From positions 514,987-578,986 of the forward strand of contig NZ_SMDC01000002.1 in NCBI RefSeq assembly GCF_004343155.1: 64,000 nucleotides of DNA. The letters run 5' to 3'. The stretch's first letter is position 1. Every line of letters starts with the position of its first letter. A program made the position numbers and the translations under genes. Origin of the DNA: Marichromatium gracile (GTDB lineage: Bacteria > Pseudomonadota > Gammaproteobacteria > Chromatiales > Chromatiaceae). The notes beneath the pieces were generated by a model that worked only from the letters and a program-made list of their open reading frames with translations, did no database searches and was not told the DNA's origin. Below are positions 34,722 through 43,980 of this stretch, piece by piece.

Positions 34722-35531
34722 TTAGTTTTCTGTTTTTTGTCCGTCTTGGCAAGTCGCGGCATTGGCCAGGGTGGCGTATTCGGTCACCGAGAGGGTCTCG
34801 GCGCGGCGCATCGGATCGATCTCGGCGCGCTCGAACTGCTCGGGCGTGACCAGCCCGGAGAGGCTGTTGCGCAGGGTCTTGCGTCGCTGGCCGAAGGCGG
34901 CGGCGACGATCCGGGCGTGGCGTTCGGGATCGGCGAGCGGATACAGGTCCGCGACCGGCTCCAGACGTACCACGGCCGAGTCGACCTTGGGGGCTGGAGT
35001 GAAGGCGCCGGGCCCGATGCGCAACAGGCTGCGCGCCCGGCACTGGGTCTGCACCATCACCGAGAGCCGGCCATAGATCTTGCTGCCGGGCTCGGCGACC
35101 ATGCGATCGACCACCTCCTTCTGCAGCATCAGGTGCAGGTCGGCGAGACAGTGCGACTGGGCGAGAAAGTGGAACAGCAGCGGTGTGGAGATGTTGTAGG
35201 GCAGGTTGCCGACCACCCGCACCCGCTCCTCCGGCCCCTGGCGCAGCGCGCAGAGGTCGAACTTCAGCGCGTCGACATTGTGGATGCGCAGGGTGCCGCG
35301 CCCGCCGAGTCGCGCGCGCAGCGGCTCGATCAGGTCGCGATCGAGCTCGACCACGTCGAGCTCCCCCACGGCCTCGAGCAGTCCGGCGGTGATCGCCCCC
35401 TGGCCGGGACCGATCTCGACCAGGCGTTCGCCGGGGCGCGCGGCGATGGCGGCATGGATACGGGCGATCACGCCCTGGTCGTGGAGGAAGTTCTGCCCGA
35501 AGCGCTTACGGGGCTGGTGTGGTGTCAGCAA
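34722..35531 (-). CDS. ksgA: 16S rRNA dimethyladenosine transferase
   Basis: The product is 269 aa with the opening [14 protein letters not shown], motif [12 protein letters not shown] and the N6-adenine motif NLPYNIS. KsgA dimethylates two adjacent adenines near the 3' end of 16S rRNA during 30S maturation. No ATG is available at the start of similarity; the likely start is TTG at 35531, giving MLTPHQPRK. It overlaps the transaldolase stop by seven bases and has GAGG upstream, which implies translational coupling. Confidence 0.9.
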   Translation of the reverse strand: MLTPHQPRKRFGQNFLHDQGVIARIHAAIAARPGERLVEIGPGQGAITAGLLEAVGELDVVELDRDLIEPLRARLGGRGTLRIHNVDALKFDLCALRQGPEERVRVVGNLPYNISTPLLFHFLAQSHCLADLHLMLQKEVVDRMVAEPGSKIYGRLSVMVQTQCRARSLLRIGPGAFTPAPKVDSAVVRLEPVADLYPLADPERHARIVAAAFGQRRKTLRNSLSGLVTPEQFERAEIDPMRRAETLSVTEYATLANAATCQDGQKTEN

Positions 35532-36490
35532 TGTTGACAGACCTCGCGGGTGAACTGCTCGAGCTTGCGGGTGTCGGCGGCGAACAGTCGGATGCCCTCG
35601 GCGAGCTTCTCGGTGGCCATGGCATCCTCGTTGAGCGCCCAGCGGAAGCTGGTCTCGTCGAAGCTGACCCGTTCGATCTCCATGCCCTGGGCTCGCTCGG
35701 GGTCGAGTCGGCGGCAGACCTCGCCGTCGGTCGAGGCCAGCTCGCCGAGCAGCGCCGGGGAGATGGTCAGCAGGTCGCAGCCGGCAAGCTCGAGGATCTC
35801 GTCGAGATTGCGGAAGCTCGCGCCCATCACCGCGGTCTCGTAGCCGTGACGCTTGTAGTAGTTGTAGATACGGGTGACCGAGCACACGCCCGGGTCCTCG
35901 TCGGCGGGGTAGCCGGCGACGTTCTCGGCGTTCTTGTACCAGTCGAGGATGCGACCGACGAAGGGCGAGATCAGGGTGACCCCGGCCTCGGCGCAGGCCA
36001 CCGCCTGGGCGAAGCTGAACAGCAGGGTCAGGTTGCAGTGGATGCCCTGGCGCTCGAGTCGCTCGGCAGCGCGGATGCCCTCCCAGGTCGAGGCGATCTT
36101 GAACAGCACCCGCTCGCGCGGATCGACGCCGGCGGCCTCGTAGAGCTCGACCAGGCCCTCGGCACGACGCACCGTGGCCTCGGTGTCGAACGACAGCCGC
36201 GCGTCGATCTCGGTGGAGACCCGGCCGGGGACGATCTTGAGGATCTCGGTGCCGAAGTTCACCGCCAGTTTGTCCATGCTCCAGCGGGTGCGTTCCTCGC
36301 CCTCGCCCTTGGTCTGGCCGAAATCGAGTGCGTCCTCCACCAGCTCGCGGTACTGCGGCATCTGCGCCGCCTTGTAGATCAGCGAGGGGTTGGTGGTGGC
36401 GTCCTGGGGGCGGTACTCGACGATCGACTCGAAGTCGCCGGTGTCCGCGACCACGGTGGTCATGGAGCGCAGTTGATCGAGCTTGCTCAT
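35525..36490 (-). CDS. tal: Transaldolase
   Basis: The product is 321 aa, of the TalB size class. The Schiff-base lysine is K131 ([11 protein letters not shown]); [12 protein letters not shown] lies near the N-terminus. It interconverts sedoheptulose-7-P and glyceraldehyde-3-P with erythrose-4-P and fructose-6-P in the non-oxidative pentose phosphate pathway. The start at 36490 is [10 protein letters not shown]. The stop lies inside the start of ksgA. The last residues are REVCQHC. Confidence 0.95.
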   Translation of the reverse strand: MSKLDQLRSMTTVVADTGDFESIVEYRPQDATTNPSLIYKAAQMPQYRELVEDALDFGQTKGEGEERTRWSMDKLAVNFGTEILKIVPGRVSTEIDARLSFDTEATVRRAEGLVELYEAAGVDPRERVLFKIASTWEGIRAAERLERQGIHCNLTLLFSFAQAVACAEAGVTLISPFVGRILDWYKNAENVAGYPADEDPGVCSVTRIYNYYKRHGYETAVMGASFRNLDEILELAGCDLLTISPALLGELASTDGEVCRRLDPERAQGMEIERVSFDETSFRWALNEDAMATEKLAEGIRLFAADTRKLEQFTREVCQHC

Positions 36491-36726
36491 GATGCGATGT
36501 CCTTGTATGGATTTCGGGATGAGGTCGATGGATTTAGGGCGCGTCGCCGCGCCGCCGGTTCCATTGACCCTAGCCCAAAATGGTGACGATTCCGATTCTG
36601 CGGGCCGGACCGGCACACCCTTGCCCGGAAAATTTTCCATAATGACACCGACACCCCGTTGAATGCACGCCTCGCGCCAGCGGTTGCTGTGTCAATCGGG
36701 GCCGGTGCCGTCTGCAGGAGCTGTTC

Positions 36727-38289
36727 ATGCGCGAATCGGAATCTGATGACTATCTGTTGCCCGCGGATGTCTCGCTCGCACGTCTCGAGACCTGGGTCCG
36801 GGGGCAGGGGCGGCTGGCGCCGTCCTCGACCGAATCGACCCGACGAATCCATTACGACACCTTCGATTGGGCGGTCCATGGCGACGGCGCCATGCTCGCC
36901 TGTCAGGGGCGCGGCCCACGCTGGCACCTGATCCGCCTGCCGCTCGATCCGCGCGAGCGCCAGCTGGTGCTCGAGCTCGACGCGCCACCGGACTTCCCGG
37001 CGCATCTCCCGGCGGGGGCGCTGCGCGAGCGGCTGCTCGGTTGCTGCGGGGGGCGTCGTCTGTTGCCGCTGATACAGCTCGACACCCAGGCCGAGATCCA
37101 TCGCGTGCTGGGTGACGACGATCATACCCTGCTCAGGTTCGCCATCGAGCGCACGCGGTATCGCGACCCGAACGGCGCGGCGGCGGGGGCCTTGGCGCCG
37201 CGGTTGCGGGTGCTGCCCGGTCAGGGCGCGCGGCGCCAGCGCGAGCGTCTGATCGACGGGCTCGAACGGACGCTCGCGCTGCGCCCGGCCAGGGTCTCGG
37301 TGGTGGTCGAGGCGCTCGCGGCGATCGGACGCTATCCGGGCGATTATTCCTCCAAGCTCGATCTCGACATCGCTCCCGAGACCCGTGCCGAAGAGGCCGC
37401 GCGCGCGGTGCTGCGCGAGCTGCTCGGGACGCTCGAGGCCAATGTCGAGGGCGCGCGCGAGGCGATCGATCCCGAGTTCCTCCATGATCTGCGGGTGGCG
37501 ACCCGGCGCACCCGCTCGGCGCTCGGTCAGTTCGGGGCGATCTTCCCGGAGACGCGGCTGCGGCCTTTTCGCGAGGGGTTTGCCTGGCTGCAGCGGGTCA
37601 CCGGGCCGGTGCGCGATCTCGACGTCCAGCTCGAGCAGTTCGCGCACCAGCGTGCCGGGCTGCCCGAGGCGCTGCGCGGCGCCCTCGATCCCCTGGGTGA
37701 GCGTCTGCACGCCGATCACGCCGCGGCGCAGCGGGCGCTGGCCGACGAACTCGGCGGCGAGACGTGCGCGCGGCTGCTCGCCGACTGGCACGACTTCCTC
37801 GACACCCCGCTCGCGCCCGAGGCGCTGGGTCCCGCCGCGCGGCGCCCGGTCAAGGCGGTGGTCGACGCCCGGCTGCGGCGGCTGGCGCGCCAGGTGTTGC
37901 GCGAGGGCGCGGCGATCGGCGTGGACTCACCGCCGGAGGCGCTGCACGCGCTGCGCAAGCGCTGCAAGAAGCTGCGTTACATGATGGAGTTCTTCCACAG
38001 CCTCTATCCGCGTCGCGAGATCCGCAAGGCGATCCGTCAGACCAAGGACCTCCTTGACAACCTCGGCGGTTTCCAGGATCGGGCGGTGCAGGCCGAGCGT
38101 CTGCGCCTGTTGGCGCGACGGATGTTCGAGGCGGGCGAGGCCGACAGCGACACCCTGCTCGCCATCGGCGCCCTGGTCGGCCAGTTGCTGGCGCAGCAGC
38201 AGGGCGATCGCGCCGCCTTCGACGAGGTCTTCGGGGCGTTTCGCGCGAAGTCGTCGCGGGCGCGGTTGAAGGCGCTGTTCGGGGGCTGA
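36727..38289 (+). CDS. CHAD-domain protein with CYTH-like N-terminus
   Basis: The product is 520 aa. The C-terminal 300 residues form a CHAD domain with two His/Arg-rich repeats, HDLRVATRRTRSAL and LHALRKRCKKLRYMMEF, known to bind inorganic polyphosphate. The N-terminal 200 residues look like a degenerate CYTH domain that has lost the ExExK start (the protein begins MRESESDD), so triphosphatase activity is doubtful. AGGAG precedes the ATG. Expected location is polyphosphate granules (inference). It stands alone. Confidence 0.8.
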   Translation: MRESESDDYLLPADVSLARLETWVRGQGRLAPSSTESTRRIHYDTFDWAVHGDGAMLACQGRGPRWHLIRLPLDPRERQLVLELDAPPDFPAHLPAGALRERLLGCCGGRRLLPLIQLDTQAEIHRVLGDDDHTLLRFAIERTRYRDPNGAAAGALAPRLRVLPGQGARRQRERLIDGLERTLALRPARVSVVVEALAAIGRYPGDYSSKLDLDIAPETRAEEAARAVLRELLGTLEANVEGAREAIDPEFLHDLRVATRRTRSALGQFGAIFPETRLRPFREGFAWLQRVTGPVRDLDVQLEQFAHQRAGLPEALRGALDPLGERLHADHAAAQRALADELGGETCARLLADWHDFLDTPLAPEALGPAARRPVKAVVDARLRRLARQVLREGAAIGVDSPPEALHALRKRCKKLRYMMEFFHSLYPRREIRKAIRQTKDLLDNLGGFQDRAVQAERLRLLARRMFEAGEADSDTLLAIGALVGQLLAQQQGDRAAFDEVFGAFRAKSSRARLKALFGG

Positions 38290-38409
38290 CCCGGCTGCGG
38301 CCTCAGTCGTTGTGCTGGCGCCGCTGGGGTGCGAGCGGCGGCGCTCGCCGAACCCGAGACGATCAGGCCGTCGAGCCGCGCCCGATGGCGTGGCTCGGTG
38401 CGCGAACGC

Positions 38410-39837
38410 TCAGGGGATCGGCGCGCCGGTGGCCGGGGCGGCGGTCTCGGGCGGTTCGAACCAGCCGAGCTTGTCGTGGAGGCGCACCACCTCGCCGACG
38501 ATGATCAGCGTCGGCGGCTCCGGCGGATCGGCGGCGAGCTGCTCGACGATGGTCGAGAGCGTGCCGGCATAGACCCGGTGCATGTGGGTGGTGCCCTGTT
38601 GCACCAGCGCCACCGGCATGTCGCCCGCCACGCCGTGCTCGCGCAGTCGCTCGACGATCACCGGCAGCCCCGCCAACCCCATGTAGAAGACCACCGTCTG
38701 GTTGGGCTGGGCGAGCGCCGGCCAGTTGAGGTCGATGGTGCCGTCCTTGAGATGGCCGGTGACGAAGGTCACCGATTGCGCGTAGTCTCTGTGGGTCAGC
38801 GGGATGCCGCTGTAGCAGGCGCAGCCGGAGGCGGCGGTGATCCCGGGGATGACCTGGAAGGGCACGCCCTCGGCGGCGAGGGTGTCGATCTCCTCGCCGC
38901 CGCGCCCGAAGATGAAGGGATCACCACCCTTGAGACGCAGCACCCGGTGCCCGTCCTTGGCCAGCTCGGCGAGCAGCCGGTTGATCTCCTCCTGACGCAT
39001 GGCGTGATGGTTGCGCTGCTTGCCGACATAGATGCGGCGCGCGTCGCGGCGGGTCATCTCCAGGATCGGGGTGGAGACCAGACGGTCGTAGACCACCACG
39101 TCGGCCTGCTGCATCAGCCTGAGGGCACGGAAGGTGAGCAGATCGGGGTCGCCGGGACCGGCGCCGACCAGATAGACCTCGCCCAGCTCGCTGTGCTCGG
39201 GGTCGGCGTCGAGCTCCTGGCGGATCAGTCGCTCGGCGGCGTCCTGCTGGCCGGCGAAGATACGCTCGGCGACCCCGCCGAGCAGCACCCGGTCCCAGAA
39301 CCGGCGTCGGTCGCGGGCGTCGTCGAAACGTTGCTTGACCGGCGCGCGGTAGCGGCGACAGAGTTCGGCGAGCCGCCCGTAGCCGGCCGGGATCAGCCCC
39401 TCTAGCCGGGTACGCAGCAATCGGGCGAGCACCGGCGAGGCGCGCCCGGTGGAGACGGCGATCACCACCGGCGAGCGATCGACGATCGAGGGCAGCAGGA
39501 AGCTGCAGGCCTCGGGGTCGTCGACCACGTTGACCGGGATGCCGTGTCCCTTGGCGATCTCGGCGATGCGATGATTGGTGTCGCGGTCATCGGTGGCGGC
39601 GATCACCAGCCGGTTGCCGGGGATGTCCTCGGGCGCGAAGCAGCGCGCGAGATGGCGCAGTTTGCCGCTCTCGGCCAGCTCGGCGAGTTCATCGCTCAGG
39701 GTCGGGGAGATCAGGGTGAGCTCGGCGCCCGCGCGCAGCAGGTTGCCGGCCTTGCGTGCCGCCGTGGTGCCGCCGCCGACCACCAGACAGGGCTGCCCCT
39801 GCATGTCGAGAAAGATGGGGAGAAGTTCCATGGTCAT
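38410..39837 (-). CDS. cysG: Siroheme synthase (multifunctional)
   Basis: The product is 475 aa. The N-terminal Met8-like half (CLVVGGGTTAARKAGNLL) is a dehydrogenase and ferrochelatase; the C-terminal half is uroporphyrinogen-III methyltransferase (VYLVGAGPGDPDLLTFRAL). It converts uroporphyrinogen III to siroheme for sulfite reductases, including the reverse dissimilatory enzyme of purple sulfur bacteria. It is divergent from rhd-tusA-dsrE2 across a 74-bp AT-rich gap. The start may be 39837 or the second ATG at 39831. Confidence 0.95.
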   Translation of the reverse strand: MTMELLPIFLDMQGQPCLVVGGGTTAARKAGNLLRAGAELTLISPTLSDELAELAESGKLRHLARCFAPEDIPGNRLVIAATDDRDTNHRIAEIAKGHGIPVNVVDDPEACSFLLPSIVDRSPVVIAVSTGRASPVLARLLRTRLEGLIPAGYGRLAELCRRYRAPVKQRFDDARDRRRFWDRVLLGGVAERIFAGQQDAAERLIRQELDADPEHSELGEVYLVGAGPGDPDLLTFRALRLMQQADVVVYDRLVSTPILEMTRRDARRIYVGKQRNHHAMRQEEINRLLAELAKDGHRVLRLKGGDPFIFGRGGEEIDTLAAEGVPFQVIPGITAASGCACYSGIPLTHRDYAQSVTFVTGHLKDGTIDLNWPALAQPNQTVVFYMGLAGLPVIVERLREHGVAGDMPVALVQQGTTHMHRVYAGTLSTIVEQLAADPPEPPTLIIVGEVVRLHDKLGWFEPPETAAPATGAPIP

Positions 39838-39864
39838 CTCAGGGGTTTAGGCCCCACAGCGTCA

Positions 39865-39893
39865 TTGAGTTGGTTGTCAAAAGTCATTAATAT
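39865..39893 (+). promoter_or_regulatory. Promoter of rhd-tusA-dsrE2
   Basis: TTGAGT (39865-39870) and TAATAT (39888-39893) are 17 bases apart in an AT-rich dip unusual for this genome. An overlapping alternative is TTGTCA-N17-TAAATA. The leader to the GTG at 39912 would be very short. Confidence 0.5.
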
Positions 39894-39911
39894 ACTTAAA
39901 TACTTAGAATT

Positions 39912-40247
39912 GTGGTAGAAGCCCCGGTGATCAACGAGATCGACTCCGAATCATTACAGCAACGCATCAGCGATGGAGCGGATCAGTTACTGGTCGACAT
40001 CCGCACGCCCGCCGAAATGGCGCAGGGCATGATTCCCGATGCGATGCAATTGCCGATGCACCTGATCCCGCTGCGTCTCGCCGAACTGCCGCGCGATCGC
40101 GATATCGTGCTCTACTGCCGCAGTGGTGCGCGTTCCTATCAGGCCTGTGCCTACATGCAGCAGCAGGGCTATGACCGCGTCATCAATCTGCGTGGCGGGA
40201 TCATTGCCTGGGCACGCCACGGTTATCCGGTCGCGCCACCTGCATGA
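39912..40247 (+). CDS. Rhodanese-like sulfurtransferase of the rhd-tusA-dsrE2 cluster
   Basis: The product is 111 aa, a single rhodanese domain with the active-site loop CRSGARS (C69). It would take sulfane sulfur as a persulfide and pass it to TusA. The start is uncertain: GTG at 39912 has no ribosome-binding site, and GTG at 39927 is an alternative. Gene order rhd-tusA-dsrE2 is the one described for sulfur-oxidising purple bacteria such as Allochromatium vinosum. No ATG exists near the start. Confidence 0.87.
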   Translation: MVEAPVINEIDSESLQQRISDGADQLLVDIRTPAEMAQGMIPDAMQLPMHLIPLRLAELPRDRDIVLYCRSGARSYQACAYMQQQGYDRVINLRGGIIAWARHGYPVAPPA

Positions 40248-40393
40248 AGCTGGCGTCAGGGCTTTGCTGATCAGGAAACGGTTGACTCATCAACCTGATA
40301 TGTTGCCTTTTTAATTGGGGTTCGCCTATGACGCCGAACCCTCGGATTCACATCCGTTCTTTCACCCACCAGCCCCTGAACCGGAGGTACCCG

Positions 40394-40624
40394 ATGGCAG
40401 ACTTCGACCAAGAACTCGACGCGAGCGGCCTCAACTGCCCGTTGCCGATCCTGCGCGCCAAGAAGACCCTGAACGCGATGAGTGCCGGTCAGGTACTCCA
40501 TGTGGTGGCGACCGATCCGGGCTCGGTGCGCGACTTCGACGCCTTTGCCAAGCAGACCGGCAATGAGCTGATGGAATCCAAGGAGGATGGGGGCAAGTTC
40601 CACTTCCTGATCAAGAAGTCCTGA
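40394..40624 (+). CDS. tusA: TusA sulfur carrier protein
   Basis: The product is 76 aa with the signature LDASGLNCPLPIL and persulfide cysteine C15. TusA carries sulfur between the rhodanese, DsrE-type proteins and downstream acceptors. GGAGG lies eight bases ahead of the ATG. A 146-bp gap separates it from the rhodanese gene, with a small GGTTGA-CTCA-TCAACC hairpin (40280-40295). Confidence 0.95.
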   Translation: MADFDQELDASGLNCPLPILRAKKTLNAMSAGQVLHVVATDPGSVRDFDAFAKQTGNELMESKEDGGKFHFLIKKS

Positions 40625-40692
40625 CGGTTTCGACGCCGGCTGTATCGCGCGCGACGCACGCGCGCCTCGATGTGACCCACGAGGAGGACTGA

Positions 40693-41172
40693 ATGGAAGA
40701 CAAGAAGTTGGCGATCATCGCCACCAAGGGTTCGCTCGATTGGGCCTATCCGCCCTTCATCCTGGCGTCCACCGCGGCGGCACTGGGCTACGAGACCCAG
40801 ATCTTCTGCACCTTCTACGGGCTGCAGCTGTTGAAAAAGGAGCCGAAGCTCGAGGTCACGCCGCTGGGCAACCCGGGGATGCCGATGCCGCTGGGCATGG
40901 ACAAGTGGTTCCCGGTGCTGGGGCTGGCGCTGCCCGGTATGCAGGGCATGATGACCGCGATGATGAAGAAGAAGATGCAGAGCAAGGGCGTGGCGAGCAT
41001 CGAGGAGCTGCGCGAACTCTGTCTCGAGGCCGAGGTCAAGCTGGTTGCCTGTCAGATGACCGTCGATCTCTTCGACATGGACACCGATGACTTCATCGAT
41101 GGGGTCGAGTACGCGGGGGCCACGTCCTTCTTCGAGTTCGCCGGCGAAAGCGATATCTGTCTTTATATCTGA
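40693..41172 (+). CDS. dsrE2: DsrE2-like membrane-associated sulfurtransferase
   Basis: The product is 159 aa of the DsrE/DsrF/DrsH-like family, with a hydrophobic segment at about 72-91. Cysteines are C39, C110, C120 and C156; C120 (LVACQMT) and C156 (SDICLYI) correspond to the conserved pair of DsrE2. It is thought to exchange sulfane sulfur with TusA and the rhodanese at the membrane. AGGAGG precedes the ATG. It is the last gene of the cluster, followed by a strong terminator. Confidence 0.9.
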   Translation: MEDKKLAIIATKGSLDWAYPPFILASTAAALGYETQIFCTFYGLQLLKKEPKLEVTPLGNPGMPMPLGMDKWFPVLGLALPGMQGMMTAMMKKKMQSKGVASIEELRELCLEAEVKLVACQMTVDLFDMDTDDFIDGVEYAGATSFFEFAGESDICLYI

Positions 41173-41201
41173 CTCGGCGAACCCTTGCCGCTGTCTTCGA
41201 A

Positions 41202-41226
41202 CGCCGCCCGCACGGGCGGCGTTTTT
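41202..41226 (+). terminator. Rho-independent terminator after dsrE2
   Basis: CGCCGCCCG pairs with CGGGCGGCG around a CA loop, followed at once by TTTTT. This is the clearest intrinsic terminator in the window. Confidence 0.85.
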
Positions 41227-41231
41227 CGTTT

Positions 41232-41265
41232 CCGGCGCGGGCCGACGATCGGTCCCCGCGCCCGG
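41232..41265 (-). terminator. Hairpin at the 3' end of the FadL-type gene
   Basis: GGCGCGGG and CCCGCGCC form an 8-bp outer stem, with an inner CCGA/TCGG, thirteen bases beyond the porin stop on the minus strand. There is no T-run. Confidence 0.4.
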
Positions 41266-41277
41266 CTCCTGACGCTC

Positions 41278-42570
41278 CTAGAAGACCTTGACCAGCTCGA
41301 GACCGAAGATGTGGGCATCCATCTCGTAGTCGCCGTCGAGGGCATCGGTACCGTTGACGCCGTGGCCGCTGTAGGCGGTGTTGCTGCGATAGTTGCGGTC
41401 CTCGGCCATCACGTACATGTAGCCGGCCTCGAGCGAGAGGCCGCGGTCGAGGCTGTGCGCCACGCCGATGCTGAACAGATGACGATCGTTGTCCGGCACA
41501 CGGGCGCTGAAGTGGTCGTCGCCCTGTCCGGTCTCGTCGAAGGCGTAGCCGAAGCGCAACTGGGTGTCGGGACGCAGCTGATAGGTCACGCCGAGACGGT
41601 AGGCGTTGGTGTCGGTCCAGCCGTTGGTGTCGGCGAAGATCAGATCGCCGGTGGTGCGGCCCTTGATCTCCAGGGTGTCGAACTCGGTCCAGCCGGTGCG
41701 GGTCCAGTCGAACTCGACGGCGAGCTGCGGGTTGAACTCATAGCGCACGCCGAGCTGCAGGCGCCAGGGCAGGTCGAAGTCGATCTTGGCCGCCTGGCTC
41801 TGCTCGGCGGCGCCGATCGCGACCAGGGTCTGGCTGTTGGCGACATAGTGACCGTCGAGACCGACGCTGGAGGCGGAGTGGAAGGAGGCGCCCAGGCTCC
41901 AGGGGCCCTGGACGTAGAGCGCGCTGAGGTTGAAGCCGACCCCGGCGCCGTCGCCGCTGAGCTGTCCGGCGGTGGAGTTGAGCTTGGCGCTCTTGCCCCA
42001 GTAGAGATCGAGTCCGGCCGAGACGCTGAGCGCGTCGTTGACCCGGTAGGCCACCGTCGGGGCGATCTGGATCACCTCGAGCTTGCTCGCGGTCGGCTGG
42101 CCGAGCGGAACCTCGGGGTCGAGCGGTGCCGGGACGGCGAGGGTTCGGGTGCCGCTGACCGCCGGGAAGGTGCCGTCCTCCCAGCGGGTCTCGAGCCCGA
42201 AGGGTGCACTCACCCCGAGTCCGAGGCTCCAGCGCTCGTTGATCCGTGCGGCGATCTGCATCTGCGGGGTGGCGAGCCAGTCGGCGCCCTGGCTCTCGTG
42301 CTCGCCGCTGGCGGTGCGCACCGAGAAGGACGGGCTGATCAGCAGCCCGCCGACGGCGATGCTGGAGTTGTCATGGAAGGCGATCGCCGCCGAGTTGTAG
42401 GCGAAGGCGCCGGTCTCGTCGGGGTTGGCGACCATGGCGTTGGCGGTACCGAGACCGGCGATCGATGCCTCGGGCAGGGCGAAGCCGGCGGCCTGTGCCG
42501 GGGCCTGGACGGCGAATGCGCCGACGGCTGCGGTCAGGGCGACCGCATGGGGGAGCTGGCGTTGGAACAT
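41278..42570 (-). CDS. OmpP1/FadL-family outer-membrane transporter
   Basis: The product is 430 aa with a signal peptide (LPHAVALTAAVGAFAVQAPA, cleavage near AQA-A). The mature start AGFALPEASIAGLGTANAMV contains the FadL family's conserved N-terminal region, and the sequence ends in a C-terminal Phe as outer-membrane barrels do. FadL-type channels take up hydrophobic compounds. It is divergent from a LysR regulator. The substrate is unknown. Confidence 0.88.
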   Translation of the reverse strand: MFQRQLPHAVALTAAVGAFAVQAPAQAAGFALPEASIAGLGTANAMVANPDETGAFAYNSAAIAFHDNSSIAVGGLLISPSFSVRTASGEHESQGADWLATPQMQIAARINERWSLGLGVSAPFGLETRWEDGTFPAVSGTRTLAVPAPLDPEVPLGQPTASKLEVIQIAPTVAYRVNDALSVSAGLDLYWGKSAKLNSTAGQLSGDGAGVGFNLSALYVQGPWSLGASFHSASSVGLDGHYVANSQTLVAIGAAEQSQAAKIDFDLPWRLQLGVRYEFNPQLAVEFDWTRTGWTEFDTLEIKGRTTGDLIFADTNGWTDTNAYRLGVTYQLRPDTQLRFGYAFDETGQGDDHFSARVPDNDRHLFSIGVAHSLDRGLSLEAGYMYVMAEDRNYRSNTAYSGHGVNGTDALDGDYEMDAHIFGLELVKVF

Positions 42571-42920
42571 GGATATCCCTCTGTGCTTGCTGTCTCTGGA
42601 TGAGGTCGAATCGACGATGATCTCTGTTGGCCGGTGACCGTGTCGGTGCCGTCTCGGGACGGTCTTCTCGACCGCGGAGCCGGTCGGGCGAAACAGCAGC
42701 GGGTTCGCGAGAACCGCCGACATGCAGCGGGCGCACGGACGGGATACGGGTTGCGCCATGTTGCCGTTCTGTTACTCCCGGGCGGCGGCGCACAACTGTA
42801 TGCGAAGCGCTGACGCTAATCCACCCATGGATTGAGGGAATCAGCGGTGCGTGCGCTGCCCGAATACCAAGGGTGTACGGTGGCGCCGTTCGGGCGGAAT
42901 GGCTGATCTCGGGGGTGTGG

Positions 42921-42940
42921 ATATCAGCTCATTGTGATAT
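42921..42940. promoter_or_regulatory. LysR-type operator candidate between porin and regulator genes
   Basis: ATATCA-N8-TGATAT is a perfect 6-bp inverted repeat of LysR-box type (T-N11-A core), 44 bases ahead of the lysR start and followed by an AT-rich tract. It lies in the 413-bp divergent gap with the FadL gene, which otherwise shows no gene. Confidence 0.5.
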
Positions 42941-42983
42941 AAGCATTTTTTATTCAGGCAAATCGGATCAGGCCCGGATCGAG

Positions 42984-43901
42984 ATGGCGGATCGCAGACT
43001 CCAGGTGTTCCATACGGTTGCACGCTTGTTGAGTTTCACCAAGGCAGCCGAGGCCTTGCACATGACCCAGCCGGCGGTCACCTTTCAGGTGCGTCAGCTC
43101 GAGGAGCAGTTCGACACCCGGTTGTTCGATCGTACCCACAACCGCATCAGCCTGACCGACGCCGGGCGGGTGGTCTTCGAGGCCGCCGACCGCATCTTCG
43201 AGCTCTATGCCGAGATGGAGAATGCGGTGCGCGAGATCACCGGCGAGGTCAGCGGCACCCTCACCATCGGCGCCAGCACCACCATCGCCGAGTATCTGCT
43301 GCCCCCCTTGCTCGGCGAGTTCAAGGCGCGCTATCCCGACGTCTCCATCCAGCTCAAGGTCGCCAACACCGACACCGTGGTCTCGCTGGTCGAGACCAAC
43401 GCCATCGATCTCGGTATCGTCGAGGCCCCGGTGGGCAACAAGAATCTGGTCGTCGAGTCCTGTCAGCGCGATCGCCTGGTGGCGATCATGCCCCCGGGAC
43501 ACCCGCTCGCCGCGCTCGAGGCGGTCCCCTTCGAGCGCCTGCTCGAACATCCGTTTATCTGTCGCGAGGAGGGTTCGGGGACGCGCAACGTGATCCGCGA
43601 GTACCTGCGCGAACAGGGCTTCTGTCTCGAGGCGCTCAAGGTGGTGCTGGAGCTGGGCAGCCCGGAGGCGGTGAAGGGTGCGGTCGAGGTCGGGATGGGG
43701 GTCTCGGTGCTCTCCAGCGCCACCATCGCCAAGGAGCTCAAGCTCGGCACCCTGGCGGCCGTTCCGCTTGACCCCCCGCTCTATCGTCCGTTCTCATTCG
43801 TGCACCAGAAACAGAAGTTCCGGCTGCGCGTGGTGGATGAGCTGTTCGACTTCGCGCGCACCTACTTCCAGGTCCACTATCAGTCCCAGGACGAATCATG
43901 A
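42984..43901 (+). CDS. LysR-family transcriptional regulator
   Basis: The product is 305 aa: N-terminal winged helix (LQVFHTVARLLSFTKAAEAL) and a periplasmic-binding-like effector domain (GTLTIGASTTIAEYLLPPLL). The sequence type resembles CysB/CbbR-like regulators, but the ligand is unknown. The start at 42984 is where the helix-turn-helix begins; the frame is open upstream. It lies divergent to the FadL-type gene and two genes from the sulfur-transfer cluster. Confidence 0.87.
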   Translation: MADRRLQVFHTVARLLSFTKAAEALHMTQPAVTFQVRQLEEQFDTRLFDRTHNRISLTDAGRVVFEAADRIFELYAEMENAVREITGEVSGTLTIGASTTIAEYLLPPLLGEFKARYPDVSIQLKVANTDTVVSLVETNAIDLGIVEAPVGNKNLVVESCQRDRLVAIMPPGHPLAALEAVPFERLLEHPFICREEGSGTRNVIREYLREQGFCLEALKVVLELGSPEAVKGAVEVGMGVSVLSSATIAKELKLGTLAAVPLDPPLYRPFSFVHQKQKFRLRVVDELFDFARTYFQVHYQSQDES

Positions 43902-43980
43902 CTCTGCTCCACGTCCGCCGTGCCGCGTCGAGCGAGCCGGCGCGGTGCGCGCGACGGTGCTCCGGGCGGGGCGCGCGTGT

